A DNA stretch of 64,000 nucleotides from JABAQJ01 sp046327745 (GCA_046327745.1 JAXLXV010000014.1:124001-188000), one strand, 5' to 3'; positions 54,148 through 63,439 are shown, counted from the first letter of the stretch. Made by a program: numbers and translations. The notes: a model not told the origin generated them from the sequence alone.

Positions 54148-54912
54148 TCACTGGATGGTAGCGAGCCAGTCGGCTTCCGCCGCGTCGAGTTCCTTCCCGA
54201 AGACGACCTGAAACCGGGACTGGATCTGCGTCAGGGTGTCATCGCGGCTGCCGTCCTGGAAAAAAGCGAGCACGCGTGGCAGTCCATATTGTTCCTGAAG
54301 GAACAGGACGAACGAACCCGCCATGCGATAGCTCATGATCTGGTCGGTGATGCCGCGAAAGCCGGCGGTGGTAACGTACAACCGCAGCGGACTCGGGAGC
54401 GTGCCGGCACGACGATAGGCTCGACACGCCTCGTGGACTTGCACACCGTTGAATCTGACGGAGAAGTCCTGGTGCGCCGGATCTGTCTGAAATGACACGG
54501 CGAGGCCCTCGTTGAAGAAGTCCGACGGTCGGCCCACGACGGCCGAGTACACGTGAACAACTTCGTGGTTGTCCCAGGGCCAGATCGTGTGAATCCTGAA
54601 GGACGGCGGTTCTGCGTACCCGTTCGTGTTCCCGTTGCCGGTGTAATGCGCCATCGCGGCCCGCGAACGGTACTTTCGGTATTCGATCTTGGTCGGCAAC
54701 GTGATCGGCAGACGGGCCAGCGCCCAGCGATTGAATGCTTCCTGACGCGTGGTGTCGACGACATCGCCGGGTTCGTAGAAGTATCTGGTCGACCCCGACT
54801 CGGTCACGAAAGGCAGCTGCGCCAACTGTGTCGATGTGGAGTCACGGCAGGCTACGACCGCGGGAAGCCCCGCGATGATGATCGATCGCACCCATTTCGC
54901 TGGTGATGGCAT
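54148..54912 (-). CDS. Lipoprotein-like metallopeptidase homologue (peptidase MA-type)
   Basis: A 254-residue protein with a lipobox-like AC (VVACRDS, Cys 22). The zinc-binding helix NHEVVHVYSAVVG and the downstream FFNEGLAV (about 115-140) form the HEXXH...E gluzincin pattern, preceded by strands (FRIHTIWPWD). Peptidase activity is possible; many such proteins in this family have unknown substrates. It is convergent with the small membrane protein. Confidence 0.8.
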   Translation of the reverse strand: MPSPAKWVRSIIIAGLPAVVACRDSTSTQLAQLPFVTESGSTRYFYEPGDVVDTTRQEAFNRWALARLPITLPTKIEYRKYRSRAAMAHYTGNGNTNGYAEPPSFRIHTIWPWDNHEVVHVYSAVVGRPSDFFNEGLAVSFQTDPAHQDFSVRFNGVQVHEACRAYRRAGTLPSPLRLYVTTAGFRGITDQIMSYRMAGSFVLFLQEQYGLPRVLAFFQDGSRDDTLTQIQSRFQVVFGKELDAAEADWLATIQ

Positions 54913-55009
54913 TTCGTTGATCGTTTGAGCCGGAGCAACGTCTGGAACGTTGCTGGGCCGGTCGGTGTCGACTCTGCGTGGCGCCGCTAATCTACTTCCC
55001 TCGGGTCCG

Positions 55010-56395
55010 TCAGTCCTTGGTCGCTGGCCGCTGTCGCAGCGTGGCCAGCGCCTCGTCGATCATCGGGTCGCGGCCGGCCCGCACATCGGCCAGCGTGAGC
55101 GAGGGTAACACGTGCTTCGGCTGGACGCCCACCCCGACGAACTCGCGGCCGTCCCGGTAGCGGTCGTGCTTGGAGACAATGCGGGCGAAGCCTCCACCCG
55201 GGAGCTTCCAGAACACCGGATTCCCGGTGCTTCCGCCACTGGGCTGGCCCATGGTGACCAGACGCGGTATCTCGTCAGCTGCGACAAGAAAATCTTCCGC
55301 GGCGGAGAACGTCTCGTGGTCTTGGAGGATCACGGTCGGTACGGTGAGTGGATCTGCGTACGGGGGATATGCTCCCGTGGTGTCGAAAGGCGTGAAGGCG
55401 GAGTCGGCGCCAAAGCCGGGACGGTTCCACCCGCGATAGGCCGCGTTGTAGAGGCGCGTGCGCCACGCCTGAAGGGGAAGGGTGTCTTTTGTCAGGTGCG
55501 CCAGAATGTCCCATCCGTTGCCGCTGTTACCGCCGCCGTTTCCTCGCACGTCGAGGATGAGACCGCGCGCGCGGCGCAATGTCGGAATCAACGCGACGAA
55601 TTCCTGTTTGATGCTGTCGGAGCCAAAGGTGTGCAGCAATACATGCGCGACGGAGTCGCGCAGCCAACGTAGTTCCAGACGCGGCAATTCCGTTGGCATG
55701 GCCCAGCTGTCGTTCCGAGTGCGACGGTCCCGGGCGAGCGTGGTGTCTCCGCGCGTTCCATTGGGGCGTTGGAAGGTGAGGTGCACGGCATCGCGTGCCC
55801 GCCCGTCGAGTGCATCGCGGGCTCCGGCAGCCCATCGCCAGTGCTCTGTGCTCGCCGGGGTGTACGGGAGAACTTCTGCGGCGAGGTACTCAGTCGCTGG
55901 CCGACCGTCGATGGTGAGGATCTCCGTCCAGGCAGGGAATGTGGAGGCGAGCGCTCGGCCGGAGTTCGAGATCACGAGGTGCCCATCGATCCAGCGGGTG
56001 AGCAACCAAGGGTACGTGCGCTCCGACGCCATGGACGAAGGAAAACTGACGCCTGAGTGTCCGTCGTGCAGGGCGGCAGTGAATCGCTGCAGTTCGCGAT
56101 AGTACTCGTATGTATCGCGCGCTGCGATGACGCGCGTCAGTGATTCGCGATACGCACTGTCGACGTCAAAGGCCAGGCGCGTCTTGAAGGCGAAGCTGCG
56201 GTTGACCTCCTGCCAGATTTGGGAGAGACCGAGGATGCGCTCCTCAACAGACAAACTCGGAATCGTCGGCGACTGCGCTCCACCGGCTTGCGCGAGCCCG
56301 AACTGCAGCGAGACGACGATGACGCTCAAGCTCGCCGCGCGAATGTTCCAGGAGCGGGGGACGAGACGGTGGTGGGGAACGGGGAGGGGGGGCAT
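55010..56395 (-). CDS. S41-family C-terminal processing-type peptidase, exported
   Basis: A 461-residue protein starting at MPPLPVPHHRLVPRSW (ATG 56395); a hydrophobic segment at about 20-40 may be the signal. S41 elements are GLILDVRGNGGGNSG (about 290), ETFSAAEDFLVAA with the nucleophile Ser (about 368), and GQPSGGSTGNPVFWKLPGGGFARI. The usual PDZ domain seems absent or degenerate. Such enzymes cleave at C-terminal regions of exported proteins. It is divergent from the permease gene. Confidence 0.85.
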   Translation of the reverse strand: MPPLPVPHHRLVPRSWNIRAASLSVIVVSLQFGLAQAGGAQSPTIPSLSVEERILGLSQIWQEVNRSFAFKTRLAFDVDSAYRESLTRVIAARDTYEYYRELQRFTAALHDGHSGVSFPSSMASERTYPWLLTRWIDGHLVISNSGRALASTFPAWTEILTIDGRPATEYLAAEVLPYTPASTEHWRWAAGARDALDGRARDAVHLTFQRPNGTRGDTTLARDRRTRNDSWAMPTELPRLELRWLRDSVAHVLLHTFGSDSIKQEFVALIPTLRRARGLILDVRGNGGGNSGNGWDILAHLTKDTLPLQAWRTRLYNAAYRGWNRPGFGADSAFTPFDTTGAYPPYADPLTVPTVILQDHETFSAAEDFLVAADEIPRLVTMGQPSGGSTGNPVFWKLPGGGFARIVSKHDRYRDGREFVGVGVQPKHVLPSLTLADVRAGRDPMIDEALATLRQRPATKD

Positions 56396-56691
56396 GGGAT
56401 GGTTGCCGGTGATTGTTGACTCATTAGATGCCGTGCGCGAAGCCACGGTTTGCTTTACGCCTGCGGCACTTGTGGCGTGCGCACCCGGAATGAGTCCGCC
56501 GCGCCGGTCCCGTTCCCTGACAGTGAGCCACCCGTTTCGCCGACATCGGGTAGCCACTTGAACGGGTACGGTAAAACAGCGCGGGAGGGAGGGCCCTTGC
56601 AGGGCATCGCATAGGTTCCCCGCGATCGGAGGATGCGCGACGCGAGATTCCTCCGCTTCCTTCTGCCGGTGTTGGCGTCTGTGAGGTCGAC

Positions 56692-57750
56692 ATGATTACG
56701 ACGGCGCATTCCCCGTTAGGCGCTCCAGCGACCGTGAATCGTCGCGGACTGCCTTGGCGTGTGCTGCTGGTCGTAATGGGATGGTTCTTGCTCTACGTCG
56801 GCAAAGGACCCGCCTCACGGTGGCTCACGTTGGACCTGCTGCGACTGGACCCGCGCTCGCGGTTTGGAGCGGCCGTCGAGTTCTTCGTCTTCGAGACGCC
56901 GAAGGTCCTTTTGCTCCTGGTCGCCGTCGTTTATGTCGTCGGGATCATTCGAACGTATTTCACCCCTGAGCGAACCCGGACGTTGTTGGCGGGGCGTCGT
57001 GAGATCGCGGGCAACGCGCTCGCCGCGGCGCTCGGGATCGTGACGCCATTCTGCTCCTGTTCAGCGGTGCCGCTGTTCATCGGATTCGTCGAGAGCGGTG
57101 TGCCACTCGGTGTCACGTTCTCGTTCTTGATTGCAGCCCCAATGATCAATGAGGTTGCGGTCGTCCTCCTCTTCGGACTCGTCGGGCCGGCGGTGACGGC
57201 GCTTTATGTCGCCACGGGACTGACCATCGCTATCTCTGCCGGGTGGCTGATCGGGCGGCTAGGCCTGGAGCATCTGGTTGAGGACTGGGTACACGCCGTG
57301 CGCGTCGGACCGGCGGCGCCAGACGCTCCACTCACGCTCTCCGACCGTATGGCGGCAGGACGCCAAGCGTTGCGAGATGTGGTGGGGAAGGTCTGGCTGT
57401 ATGTGGTGGTGGGGATCGGCGTCGGTTCGTTCATCCATGGCTTTGTGCCGGAACAAGCACTGGCTTCCGTACTCGGCCGAGGCGCGTGGTGGGCTGTGCC
57501 AGCGGCGGTGGCGATTGGTGTGCCGATGTACTCGAACGCGGCTGGCATCGTACCCGTGGTGCAGGCGCTTCTGGGGAAGGGAGCGGCACTTGGCTCAGCG
57601 CTCGCCTTCATGATGTCCGTGACGGCACTCTCGCTCCCAGAAATGGTGATCCTGCGGAAGGTCCTACGGCCGCCGCTCATGGCCGCATTCATCGGCACGG
57701 TGGCCGCTGGGATCGTGCTCGTGGGCTATCTGTTCAACGCGCTCCTGTGA
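56692..57750 (+). CDS. Permease of the DUF318/ArsP type
   Basis: A 352-residue inner-membrane protein with about ten helices. The hallmark is PFCSCSAVPLFIGFVESGVPLG (about residues 120-140), with the Cys pair of ArsP-type permeases, followed by SFLIAAPMINEVAVVLLFGLVG. Relatives transport organoarsenicals or are of unknown metal specificity. The gene after it encodes a small thioredoxin-like protein, a common partner. An in-frame CGTTAGGC codes Pro-Leu-Gly near the start. No ArsR regulator is nearby, so arsenic use is not shown. Confidence 0.85.
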   Translation: MITTAHSPLGAPATVNRRGLPWRVLLVVMGWFLLYVGKGPASRWLTLDLLRLDPRSRFGAAVEFFVFETPKVLLLLVAVVYVVGIIRTYFTPERTRTLLAGRREIAGNALAAALGIVTPFCSCSAVPLFIGFVESGVPLGVTFSFLIAAPMINEVAVVLLFGLVGPAVTALYVATGLTIAISAGWLIGRLGLEHLVEDWVHAVRVGPAAPDAPLTLSDRMAAGRQALRDVVGKVWLYVVVGIGVGSFIHGFVPEQALASVLGRGAWWAVPAAVAIGVPMYSNAAGIVPVVQALLGKGAALGSALAFMMSVTALSLPEMVILRKVLRPPLMAAFIGTVAAGIVLVGYLFNALL

Positions 57751-57778
57751 GGCAGCGGGCGCACGAGGGGATATTCTA

Positions 57779-58015
57779 ATGAAAGTCGAGATACTCGGTA
57801 CTGGATGTGCGCGATGCCAACAGCTCACCGCGAATGCAAAGGCCGCGATTGATCAGCTGGGGGTGAACGCCGAGCTCGTGAAGGTAGAGGATGTGCCCAG
57901 CATCATGGCCTACGGTGTGCTGCGCACGCCGGCGCTGGTGGTGAACGGCCAAGTCCGGGCGAGCGGCCGCGTTGCGACCGCGGATGAAATCGCGCAGCTG
58001 ATCACGCAGGCCTAG
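57779..58015 (+). CDS. Small thioredoxin-like protein (redox-active disulfide protein 2 type)
   Basis: A 78-residue thioredoxin-fold protein: MKVEILGTGCARCQQLTANAKAAIDQLG with redox motif CARC, then YGVLRTPALVVNGQVRASGRVAT with the cis-Pro. This is the TIGR00412 type, normally next to ArsP-like permeases. It lies 28 bp after the permease gene on the same strand. It may pass electrons to the permease Cys pair. GCCTAAC lies 36 bp after its stop. Confidence 0.9.
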   Translation: MKVEILGTGCARCQQLTANAKAAIDQLGVNAELVKVEDVPSIMAYGVLRTPALVVNGQVRASGRVATADEIAQLITQA

Positions 58016-58050
58016 GCGGGCGCTCTACGCCGACGCGCGTCGGCCTCGGC

Positions 58051-58326
58051 GCCTAACGGTGCACCTCCAGTTGGCCGGGTGGGTACCCATACCTGCCGAC
58101 GTACTCCCCGCGAGCACCCGAATGGTTGCATATTCCCCAGCGTGTTAGACGTTCAGTGGCTTTGCGTGCGCCATCGCCTGACGCTCAAGGGGAAAATGAA
58201 GACCATCCACCGCCATCGAGTACGCGCTGCCATGATGGCCACCATGTCCTCGTCGCTGTCCAGGCTCGCGGTATGTCCCGCGCACCGCGAGGCATCACCC
58301 CATTCCGCGATCAGTCGCCGTTAGGC
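58051..58326 (+). other. Intergenic region with attC-like boxes
   Basis: GCCTAAC (58051-58057) lies 36 bp after the thioredoxin stop. GTTAGAC (58144-58150), 100 bp from it, and GTTAGGC (58320-58326), 15 bp before the next ATG, are possible right boxes. The 100-bp pair shows only a short shared inner core (CGGGTG), so a folded site is uncertain. No gene is seen in this 326-bp region. Confidence 0.4.
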
Positions 58327-58341
58327 GGCACGTCCTGACGC

Positions 58342-59016
58342 ATGGCAAGAGGAAACAGAGTCAATTACAGCAGGTCTCAGCGCCTGCTCCTGACCTGCGG
58401 GGTGCTTGCGGCGGTTGGATATGTGGGCACCGATATCTGCGCGAGCGCTCTCTATCCTGGCTACAGCTATTCCGGGCAAGCCGTGAGCGAACTGTTTGCG
58501 ATCGGTGCTCCGACCAGCCCTTGGGTCGTGCCACTCCTGACTCTATGGAGTCTCTGCCTGCTCGCCTTTGCCCTTGGCGTATGGCGCGCCGCGGGATCGC
58601 GACGCTTGATTCGTGCGCTCGCCTTGATGTTTGCAGGCAGCGCCGTGATTGGCCTACTTCTGTGGAACGCCTTTCCGATGCATATGCGTGGCGCCCAACG
58701 GTCGTTTACCGACACGATGCACCTGATTCTGGCAGCCAACCCGTTCGTGCTATTGAGCCTCATCTTGGCGATTATCGCGTTTCGCGGTGCCTTCCGCGTC
58801 TATTCAGTGATCAGCGTGTTGATGATGTTGGTGCCTGCCGTCGCTGCGTTCTCTTTTGCCCCAGCCTTGGACATGAACCAACCAACACCTTGGCTCGGCG
58901 CCACCGAACGGCTTGCCCAATACGCATACGAGGCCTGGCAAGTAGTGCTGTCACTGTCGTTCCTTCGGACGACGGGTCGTACGGCCGCCACGACCCTCCC
59001 GATGTCCGTACGGTAA
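58342..59016 (+). CDS. DUF998-like membrane protein
   Basis: A 224-residue protein with six hydrophobic segments. The ASALYPGYSYSGQAVSELFAIGAPTSPW region (about 33-60) and the GRTSFTDTMH-type His motif (about 118-124) match DUF998 family proteins. Function is unknown. It follows the attC-like region and starts 15 bp after GTTAGGC. The M28 peptidase gene follows 17 bp later, so they may be co-transcribed. Confidence 0.75.
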   Translation: MARGNRVNYSRSQRLLLTCGVLAAVGYVGTDICASALYPGYSYSGQAVSELFAIGAPTSPWVVPLLTLWSLCLLAFALGVWRAAGSRRLIRALALMFAGSAVIGLLLWNAFPMHMRGAQRSFTDTMHLILAANPFVLLSLILAIIAFRGAFRVYSVISVLMMLVPAVAAFSFAPALDMNQPTPWLGATERLAQYAYEAWQVVLSLSFLRTTGRTAATTLPMSVR

Positions 59017-59033
59017 CCGATCCTACCGTCCAC

Positions 59034-60908
59034 ATGCGCATTCGATGTCGTACGTTCGTATTGGCGGTTGCGGCTGTCGGCGTGATCCCCACACGCGGCG
59101 GCCTGCACGCGCAGCTGCCAGCGTTGGATGCTCTCAGAGCAAGCCAGACAGCGGGGGCGCAGGCACAGTCGCTGTTCCGAACGCTGACGACGCAATTTGG
59201 CCCGAGGATGATGGGGACGCCGGGGTACTTCTCCTCCGCACAGTGGGCCATGCGTCAGGTCGCGGGCTGGGGGGCGAAGCCGGCAAAGATGGAGTCGTTC
59301 GACTCCGGTGAGCGCGGATGGGCCACGACAGGATATTCCGCCGAGTTGGTGAAGCCAAGCAGCCGTCGGCTACTCGCGCAGCCGCTGGCCTATTCGAGCT
59401 CTACTAACGGCACGGTGGAGTCGCGCCTGCTCTTGGTCGACTCACTCGCGCAACTCGTGACGCTCGGTCCGCAACTCAAGGGGCGTGTCGTGGCGTTGGG
59501 ATGGACGTACGCTCCGCCAAGGGGCGCGCCTTCCTCTACACCGGAGCGCCTGTCAGACGAGACCCTGCGTAGGGCCGAAGCCAACCCAGATCCTAACGAC
59601 CTGCTGATCGGCTACCACAGCCGGCGTGCGACCAAGGACGCCTTGTCAGGGTTTCGCGAGCGTACTCAGTCGCAGCGTTCCGTGCTGGAGCAACTCCTTC
59701 ATTGGGGCGTGGCGGCGATCCTGGTCAGTAGCCCGGGGCCGATGGACGTGCTACGGGTGGACAACAACGTGTGGCTCGAGGCGTTCGCACTCCGTTCGGA
59801 TCTCAAGCCTCCGCCCACCTTTGTGGTGAGTCAGCCGGACTTTGGCCTCCTGGTCGGGTTGGCGCGCGACGGACCAGAGCCGGTGCTCCGGCTGCGCGCG
59901 TCGAACGCGTTCTACGACGACGCGTCGTTCAACGTGAACGTCCTTGCTGACGTGCGTGGGAGCGAACGGCCTAACGAGGTCGTGATGCTGAGCGCACACT
60001 TGGACGCGCATCCGGGCGCCTCGGGGGCCGCGGACAATGCCGCGGGGGTGGCCAGCGTTCTGGAGGCGCTGCGTTTGATCCTCGCGTCGGGCCAGCGGCC
60101 GCGACGAACGATTCGCCTCGCGTTGTGGGGAGGGGAGGAGCAGGGCGGTTTCCGAGGGTCGCTGGCCTATGCGCGACGCCACATCGGAGACCTTTGGTCG
60201 GGCGCAATGGTACGGGGAGGCGATCAGGTGAAGGCCGTCCTGAATCTGGATAACGGTGCTGGCCGGATCCGCGGGGTTTTTGCGATGGGCAATCCTGCGG
60301 CAGCCGCAACGTTCCGGCGCGTTCTCGCGCCCTTCCGGAACGCCGATGGCCCTGGTGACGGCGCTGTGACACTCCAGAACGCCAACCAATCGGACCACGA
60401 AATCTTCGACGCGTTGAACATTCCGAGCTTTCCCTTCATCCAGGATCCTCTCGACTACATTCCGCGGGTGCATCACACCCAGTTCGACCTGCCTGACGTG
60501 GTTCCCGCCGAGAATCTGGAACACAACGCGCTGGAGCTGGCATGGACCGCCCTGGCCTTAGCAAACGTGGAAGAGTCGATTCCGCCGAGACCATACCACA
60601 CAATCACGGCCCAGCTAGATGGTCGGGTTGAGTTTCGGCTGACGGGCTTGCGGGAGGCGCGGGCGGTCTACCTGGTGTCGGACTTCAATCATTGGAACAT
60701 GTTCGACACGCCGTTGGCTAAGACCCAGGACGGCTGGGTGGCTCGTCTCGATCTGCCGCCGGGGCGCTACCTCTACAAGTACATCGTGGACGGCGATTGG
60801 ACAGCCGATCCCACTACGCCAGCCGCGGAGTTGAAGAAGGACGGCGAAGGGCACGCTGGCCTAACGGAGCGCGTCGTGCCGCCGTCATCAGCCTCCAAGA
60901 CGCCGTAG
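59034..60908 (+). CDS. M28-family peptidase fused to a glycogen-binding-like E-set domain
   Basis: A 624-residue exported enzyme with a short signal peptide (1-26). The M28 catalytic domain has AHLDAHPGASGAADNAAG (about 320), GGEEQGGFRGS (about 366) and an HHTQFDLPD tail (about 482), giving the di-zinc ligands of M28 aminopeptidases. After about residue 525 comes an immunoglobulin-like E-set domain with RAVYLVSDFNHW and LPPGRYLYKYIVDGDW, which is the AMPK/CBM48 glycogen-binding pattern. This fusion is unusual. No other glycan gene is nearby. Confidence 0.88.
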   Translation: MRIRCRTFVLAVAAVGVIPTRGGLHAQLPALDALRASQTAGAQAQSLFRTLTTQFGPRMMGTPGYFSSAQWAMRQVAGWGAKPAKMESFDSGERGWATTGYSAELVKPSSRRLLAQPLAYSSSTNGTVESRLLLVDSLAQLVTLGPQLKGRVVALGWTYAPPRGAPSSTPERLSDETLRRAEANPDPNDLLIGYHSRRATKDALSGFRERTQSQRSVLEQLLHWGVAAILVSSPGPMDVLRVDNNVWLEAFALRSDLKPPPTFVVSQPDFGLLVGLARDGPEPVLRLRASNAFYDDASFNVNVLADVRGSERPNEVVMLSAHLDAHPGASGAADNAAGVASVLEALRLILASGQRPRRTIRLALWGGEEQGGFRGSLAYARRHIGDLWSGAMVRGGDQVKAVLNLDNGAGRIRGVFAMGNPAAAATFRRVLAPFRNADGPGDGAVTLQNANQSDHEIFDALNIPSFPFIQDPLDYIPRVHHTQFDLPDVVPAENLEHNALELAWTALALANVEESIPPRPYHTITAQLDGRVEFRLTGLREARAVYLVSDFNHWNMFDTPLAKTQDGWVARLDLPPGRYLYKYIVDGDWTADPTTPAAELKKDGEGHAGLTERVVPPSSASKTP

Positions 60909-60909
60909 G

Positions 60910-61764
60910 ATGCTGGTTCTCATTGGTAGGATCGCGGTTGCTCTGGCCGCAGTGGTTGCAGCTGCTATGCTTTTTGGTAGTCGCCACTGGAACGCGGAGA
61001 CTCGCGCGTTACGGGCACGACTCGACGCGGCCCGCCTGCGCCCGCGACCACAGACCGTCGACTTTCGAGAACTCGAAGGGTTGCCTGCCTGCGTCCAGGC
61101 TTTCTTTCGCGCTGCAGTCACGGGTGCGCAGCCTCTTGTGGCGGAGGTCCACCTGCGGCACACGGGGACATTCAACATGAGTGAAGCTGCCGAGGCGTGG
61201 AAGCCGTTCACTTCGGACCAGAAGGTGGTCACCCAGCGGCCCGGCTTTGACTGGGACGCACGCATTGCGGTGATTCCGGGATTTTCAGTCCGCGTGCATG
61301 ACGCCTACGTTGCTGGCGAAGGCGTGCTGCGCGCGTCGCTGCTCGGCCTGTTCACCGTGGCGGACGCCCGTGGAACCAGCGACCTGGCGGAGGGAGAGCT
61401 GATGCGTTTCCTCGCCGAGGCCGCATGGTATCCTACCGCTCTACTGCCGAGCCAGGGCGTGCGGTGGGAACCAATTGATGATCGCTCGGCCATGGCGACG
61501 CTGACCGACGCCAATGTTTCGGTGAGCCTGGCGTTCACCTTCAACGACGCTGGCTTGATTGAGAGCGTTCGAGCAAATGCCAGGGGTCGGCAAGTCGGCG
61601 GTACGGCGGTTCCGACCGCGTGGCAGGGTCGCTTTTGGAATTACGAAACGCGCGAGGGGATACGTGTGCCCCTGGATGGTGAGGTCGCTTGGCTTCTGCC
61701 AGCCGGCGCGCGACCGTATTGGCGCGGCCGTATCAAGGACGTCGCCTATCAGTTTGCGCAATGA
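60910..61764 (+). CDS. DUF6544-type membrane-anchored protein
   Basis: A 284-residue protein with one N-terminal helix (IGRIAVALAAVVAAAMLFG). The body RELEGLPACVQAFFRAAVTG, VVTQRPGFDWDARIAVIPGFSVRVHDAYVAGEGVL and WYPTALLPSQGVRWEPIDDRSA matches a DUF6544/DUF6920-type conserved family. The function is unknown. It starts one base after the M28 stop, so translational coupling is likely. Confidence 0.8.
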   Translation: MLVLIGRIAVALAAVVAAAMLFGSRHWNAETRALRARLDAARLRPRPQTVDFRELEGLPACVQAFFRAAVTGAQPLVAEVHLRHTGTFNMSEAAEAWKPFTSDQKVVTQRPGFDWDARIAVIPGFSVRVHDAYVAGEGVLRASLLGLFTVADARGTSDLAEGELMRFLAEAAWYPTALLPSQGVRWEPIDDRSAMATLTDANVSVSLAFTFNDAGLIESVRANARGRQVGGTAVPTAWQGRFWNYETREGIRVPLDGEVAWLLPAGARPYWRGRIKDVAYQFAQ

Positions 61765-61904
61765 GTAGGCTAATCTACGCCGGAGACGTTGGGGCGCAGT
61801 AGCGGCCGATGGGCGTGCGCTCTGTTGTAGCTGATGAGTCGTAAGGCGCTTCAGCGTACGGACCGGTACATTCAACGGAAGAACCACAGTCGAGGAGACC
61901 TGCC

Positions 61905-62945
61905 TTGAAGACGCAGTATTACACGGCAACAAGCCTCGATGGCTTCATTGCGACTCCAGACGACTCCCTTGAGTGGCTGTTCCCGCTTGGCGATCTCGCC
62001 TCGACCGGGTACCCGGAATTCATGCGGGACGTGGGTGCACTGGCGATGGGCTCCCACACGTATGAATGGATGCTTCGCCATCTGATCCAACCCAAGGGGC
62101 GTGCGCCGCAGCCGTGGCCGTATGAGCTGCCGACGTGGATCTTCACTAGTCGGTCGCTGCCGACGGTAGCCGGTGCCGACCTGAGGTTCGTGCGGGGAGA
62201 CGTTCGACCTGTTCATGCGGAGATGGCCAGCGCGGCGAAAGGGAAGAACATCTGGCTCGTCGGAGGCGGTGATCTCGTCGGACAGTTCTACGACCACGGA
62301 TTGCTGGATGAGATCATCGCGCAAGTCGGTTCCGTGACTCTGGGCGCGGGGAAGCCGATCCTGCCACGGAACATCACCAACCCTTCGCTTCGCCTCACAT
62401 CGGCGCGCGCCATCGGGGCTGGCTTCGCCGAGTTGCGTTACATCGTACCGGCACGAGTCCCAGCGGGTGACGTGGTGCGACCGGCACGCGAAGAGGAGGT
62501 TGAGCAACTCGCGGATATCTGGTACGAGGGCTGGCAAGACGCCCACGCCGCGATCGTTCCTGCGGAACTGGGCAAGCTGCGGACGCGAGAGAGTTTTCAG
62601 CAGCGTCTGCGTGCTGCGTTAACCGATGTTCGGGTGGTTGGTCCGCTCCAGCATCCGTTGGGATTTTGCATGACAAAAGGAGACGAACTGTACCAGCTCT
62701 ACGTTGCTCGGGCCGGGCGTGGCAAGCAGATCGCGGCATTGCTGGCGGACGATGCAGTTGCCATCATACGTTCGCGTGGGGCGCACACCGCGTGGCTTGG
62801 CTGCGCGATCGGCAACGAACGTGCCGCGCGCTTCTATGAGAAGTCGGGGTGGCGTCGCGCTGGAACGATCGTGAGTCAGTTGGAAACCCAAGCGGGGCTA
62901 TTTCCACTCGAAGTCTGGCGATACGAGAAGTCGTTGACTGACTGA
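61905..62945 (+). CDS. RibD/DHFR-like reductase fused to GNAT acetyltransferase
   Basis: A 346-residue fusion. Residues 1-178 are a DHFR-like domain: TQYYTATSLDGFIATPDDSLEW, MGSHTYEWML, TWIFTSRSLP, IWLVGGGDLVGQFYDHGLLDEI and VTLGAGKPILP. Residues 190-345 are a GNAT domain: RPAREEEVEQLADIWYEGWQDA, then LYVARAGRGKQIAALLADDAVAI (acetyl-CoA loop) and LGCAIGNERAARFYEKSGWRRAG. A stand-alone homologue of the first half is at 3537. The joined reaction is unknown. Confidence 0.9.
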   Translation: MKTQYYTATSLDGFIATPDDSLEWLFPLGDLASTGYPEFMRDVGALAMGSHTYEWMLRHLIQPKGRAPQPWPYELPTWIFTSRSLPTVAGADLRFVRGDVRPVHAEMASAAKGKNIWLVGGGDLVGQFYDHGLLDEIIAQVGSVTLGAGKPILPRNITNPSLRLTSARAIGAGFAELRYIVPARVPAGDVVRPAREEEVEQLADIWYEGWQDAHAAIVPAELGKLRTRESFQQRLRAALTDVRVVGPLQHPLGFCMTKGDELYQLYVARAGRGKQIAALLADDAVAIIRSRGAHTAWLGCAIGNERAARFYEKSGWRRAGTIVSQLETQAGLFPLEVWRYEKSLTD

Positions 62946-63017
62946 CACCGCGTCTCAGCCGGGCTGTTGCAGCGCTTCGCGGTCAGAGATAATCCATGTC
63001 CGACTACTTTGACCTGC

Positions 63018-63439
63018 ATGGCACTCCGTGAAGCCCTGAACGAGCGACGCGAGGCGCTTGGCCTCAGTTGGACCGACATTGGTGCAGAACTCGGTGTGAG
63101 CGCCTCGACGCTCAGTGGCTTGGGCACGCGGGGCAGCGCCGAAGGGGACGGGGTGCTGCGCGCGGTGGCGTGGTTGAGACGCAGTCCCGAGAGTTTCGTG
63201 CCATATCATCCGTCTGGCCTACTTGGGACGCTGTTTGGTACTGGTGCAGCTACGCTGCGATTCGATGCGCGTACGTTGTACGCGGCGGTGGAGGCGCGCG
63301 TGCCGCGCGCGGGATGACTTGGCAACAGGTTGCACAAGCCAGCGGACTTGCGAACGCTGCGGCGCTTACTCGGCTTCGATCCGGCGGGCGGGTGATGTTT
63401 CCAGCCGTGATGCAGGTGCTGACTTGGCTGGTGTGCTGA
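63018..63439 (+). pseudogene. XRE-type helix-turn-helix protein, frameshifted
   Basis: Starts MALREALNERREALGLSWTDIGAELGVSASTLSGL (ATG 63018), an XRE helix-turn-helix. The frame runs to a stop at 63317, but the end ARVPRAG is followed in the frame one base lower by MTWQQVAQASGLANAAALTRLRSGGRVMFPAVMQVLTWLVC, a second helix-turn-helix of the same kind. A single missing base near 63300 would join them into one protein with a tandem repeat. Confidence 0.75.

Noticed and set aside
56692..58015. Arsenic resistance operon
   Set aside because: The ArsP-like permease and thioredoxin-like protein lack ArsR, ArsC or ArsM neighbours, so arsenic specificity is not shown.
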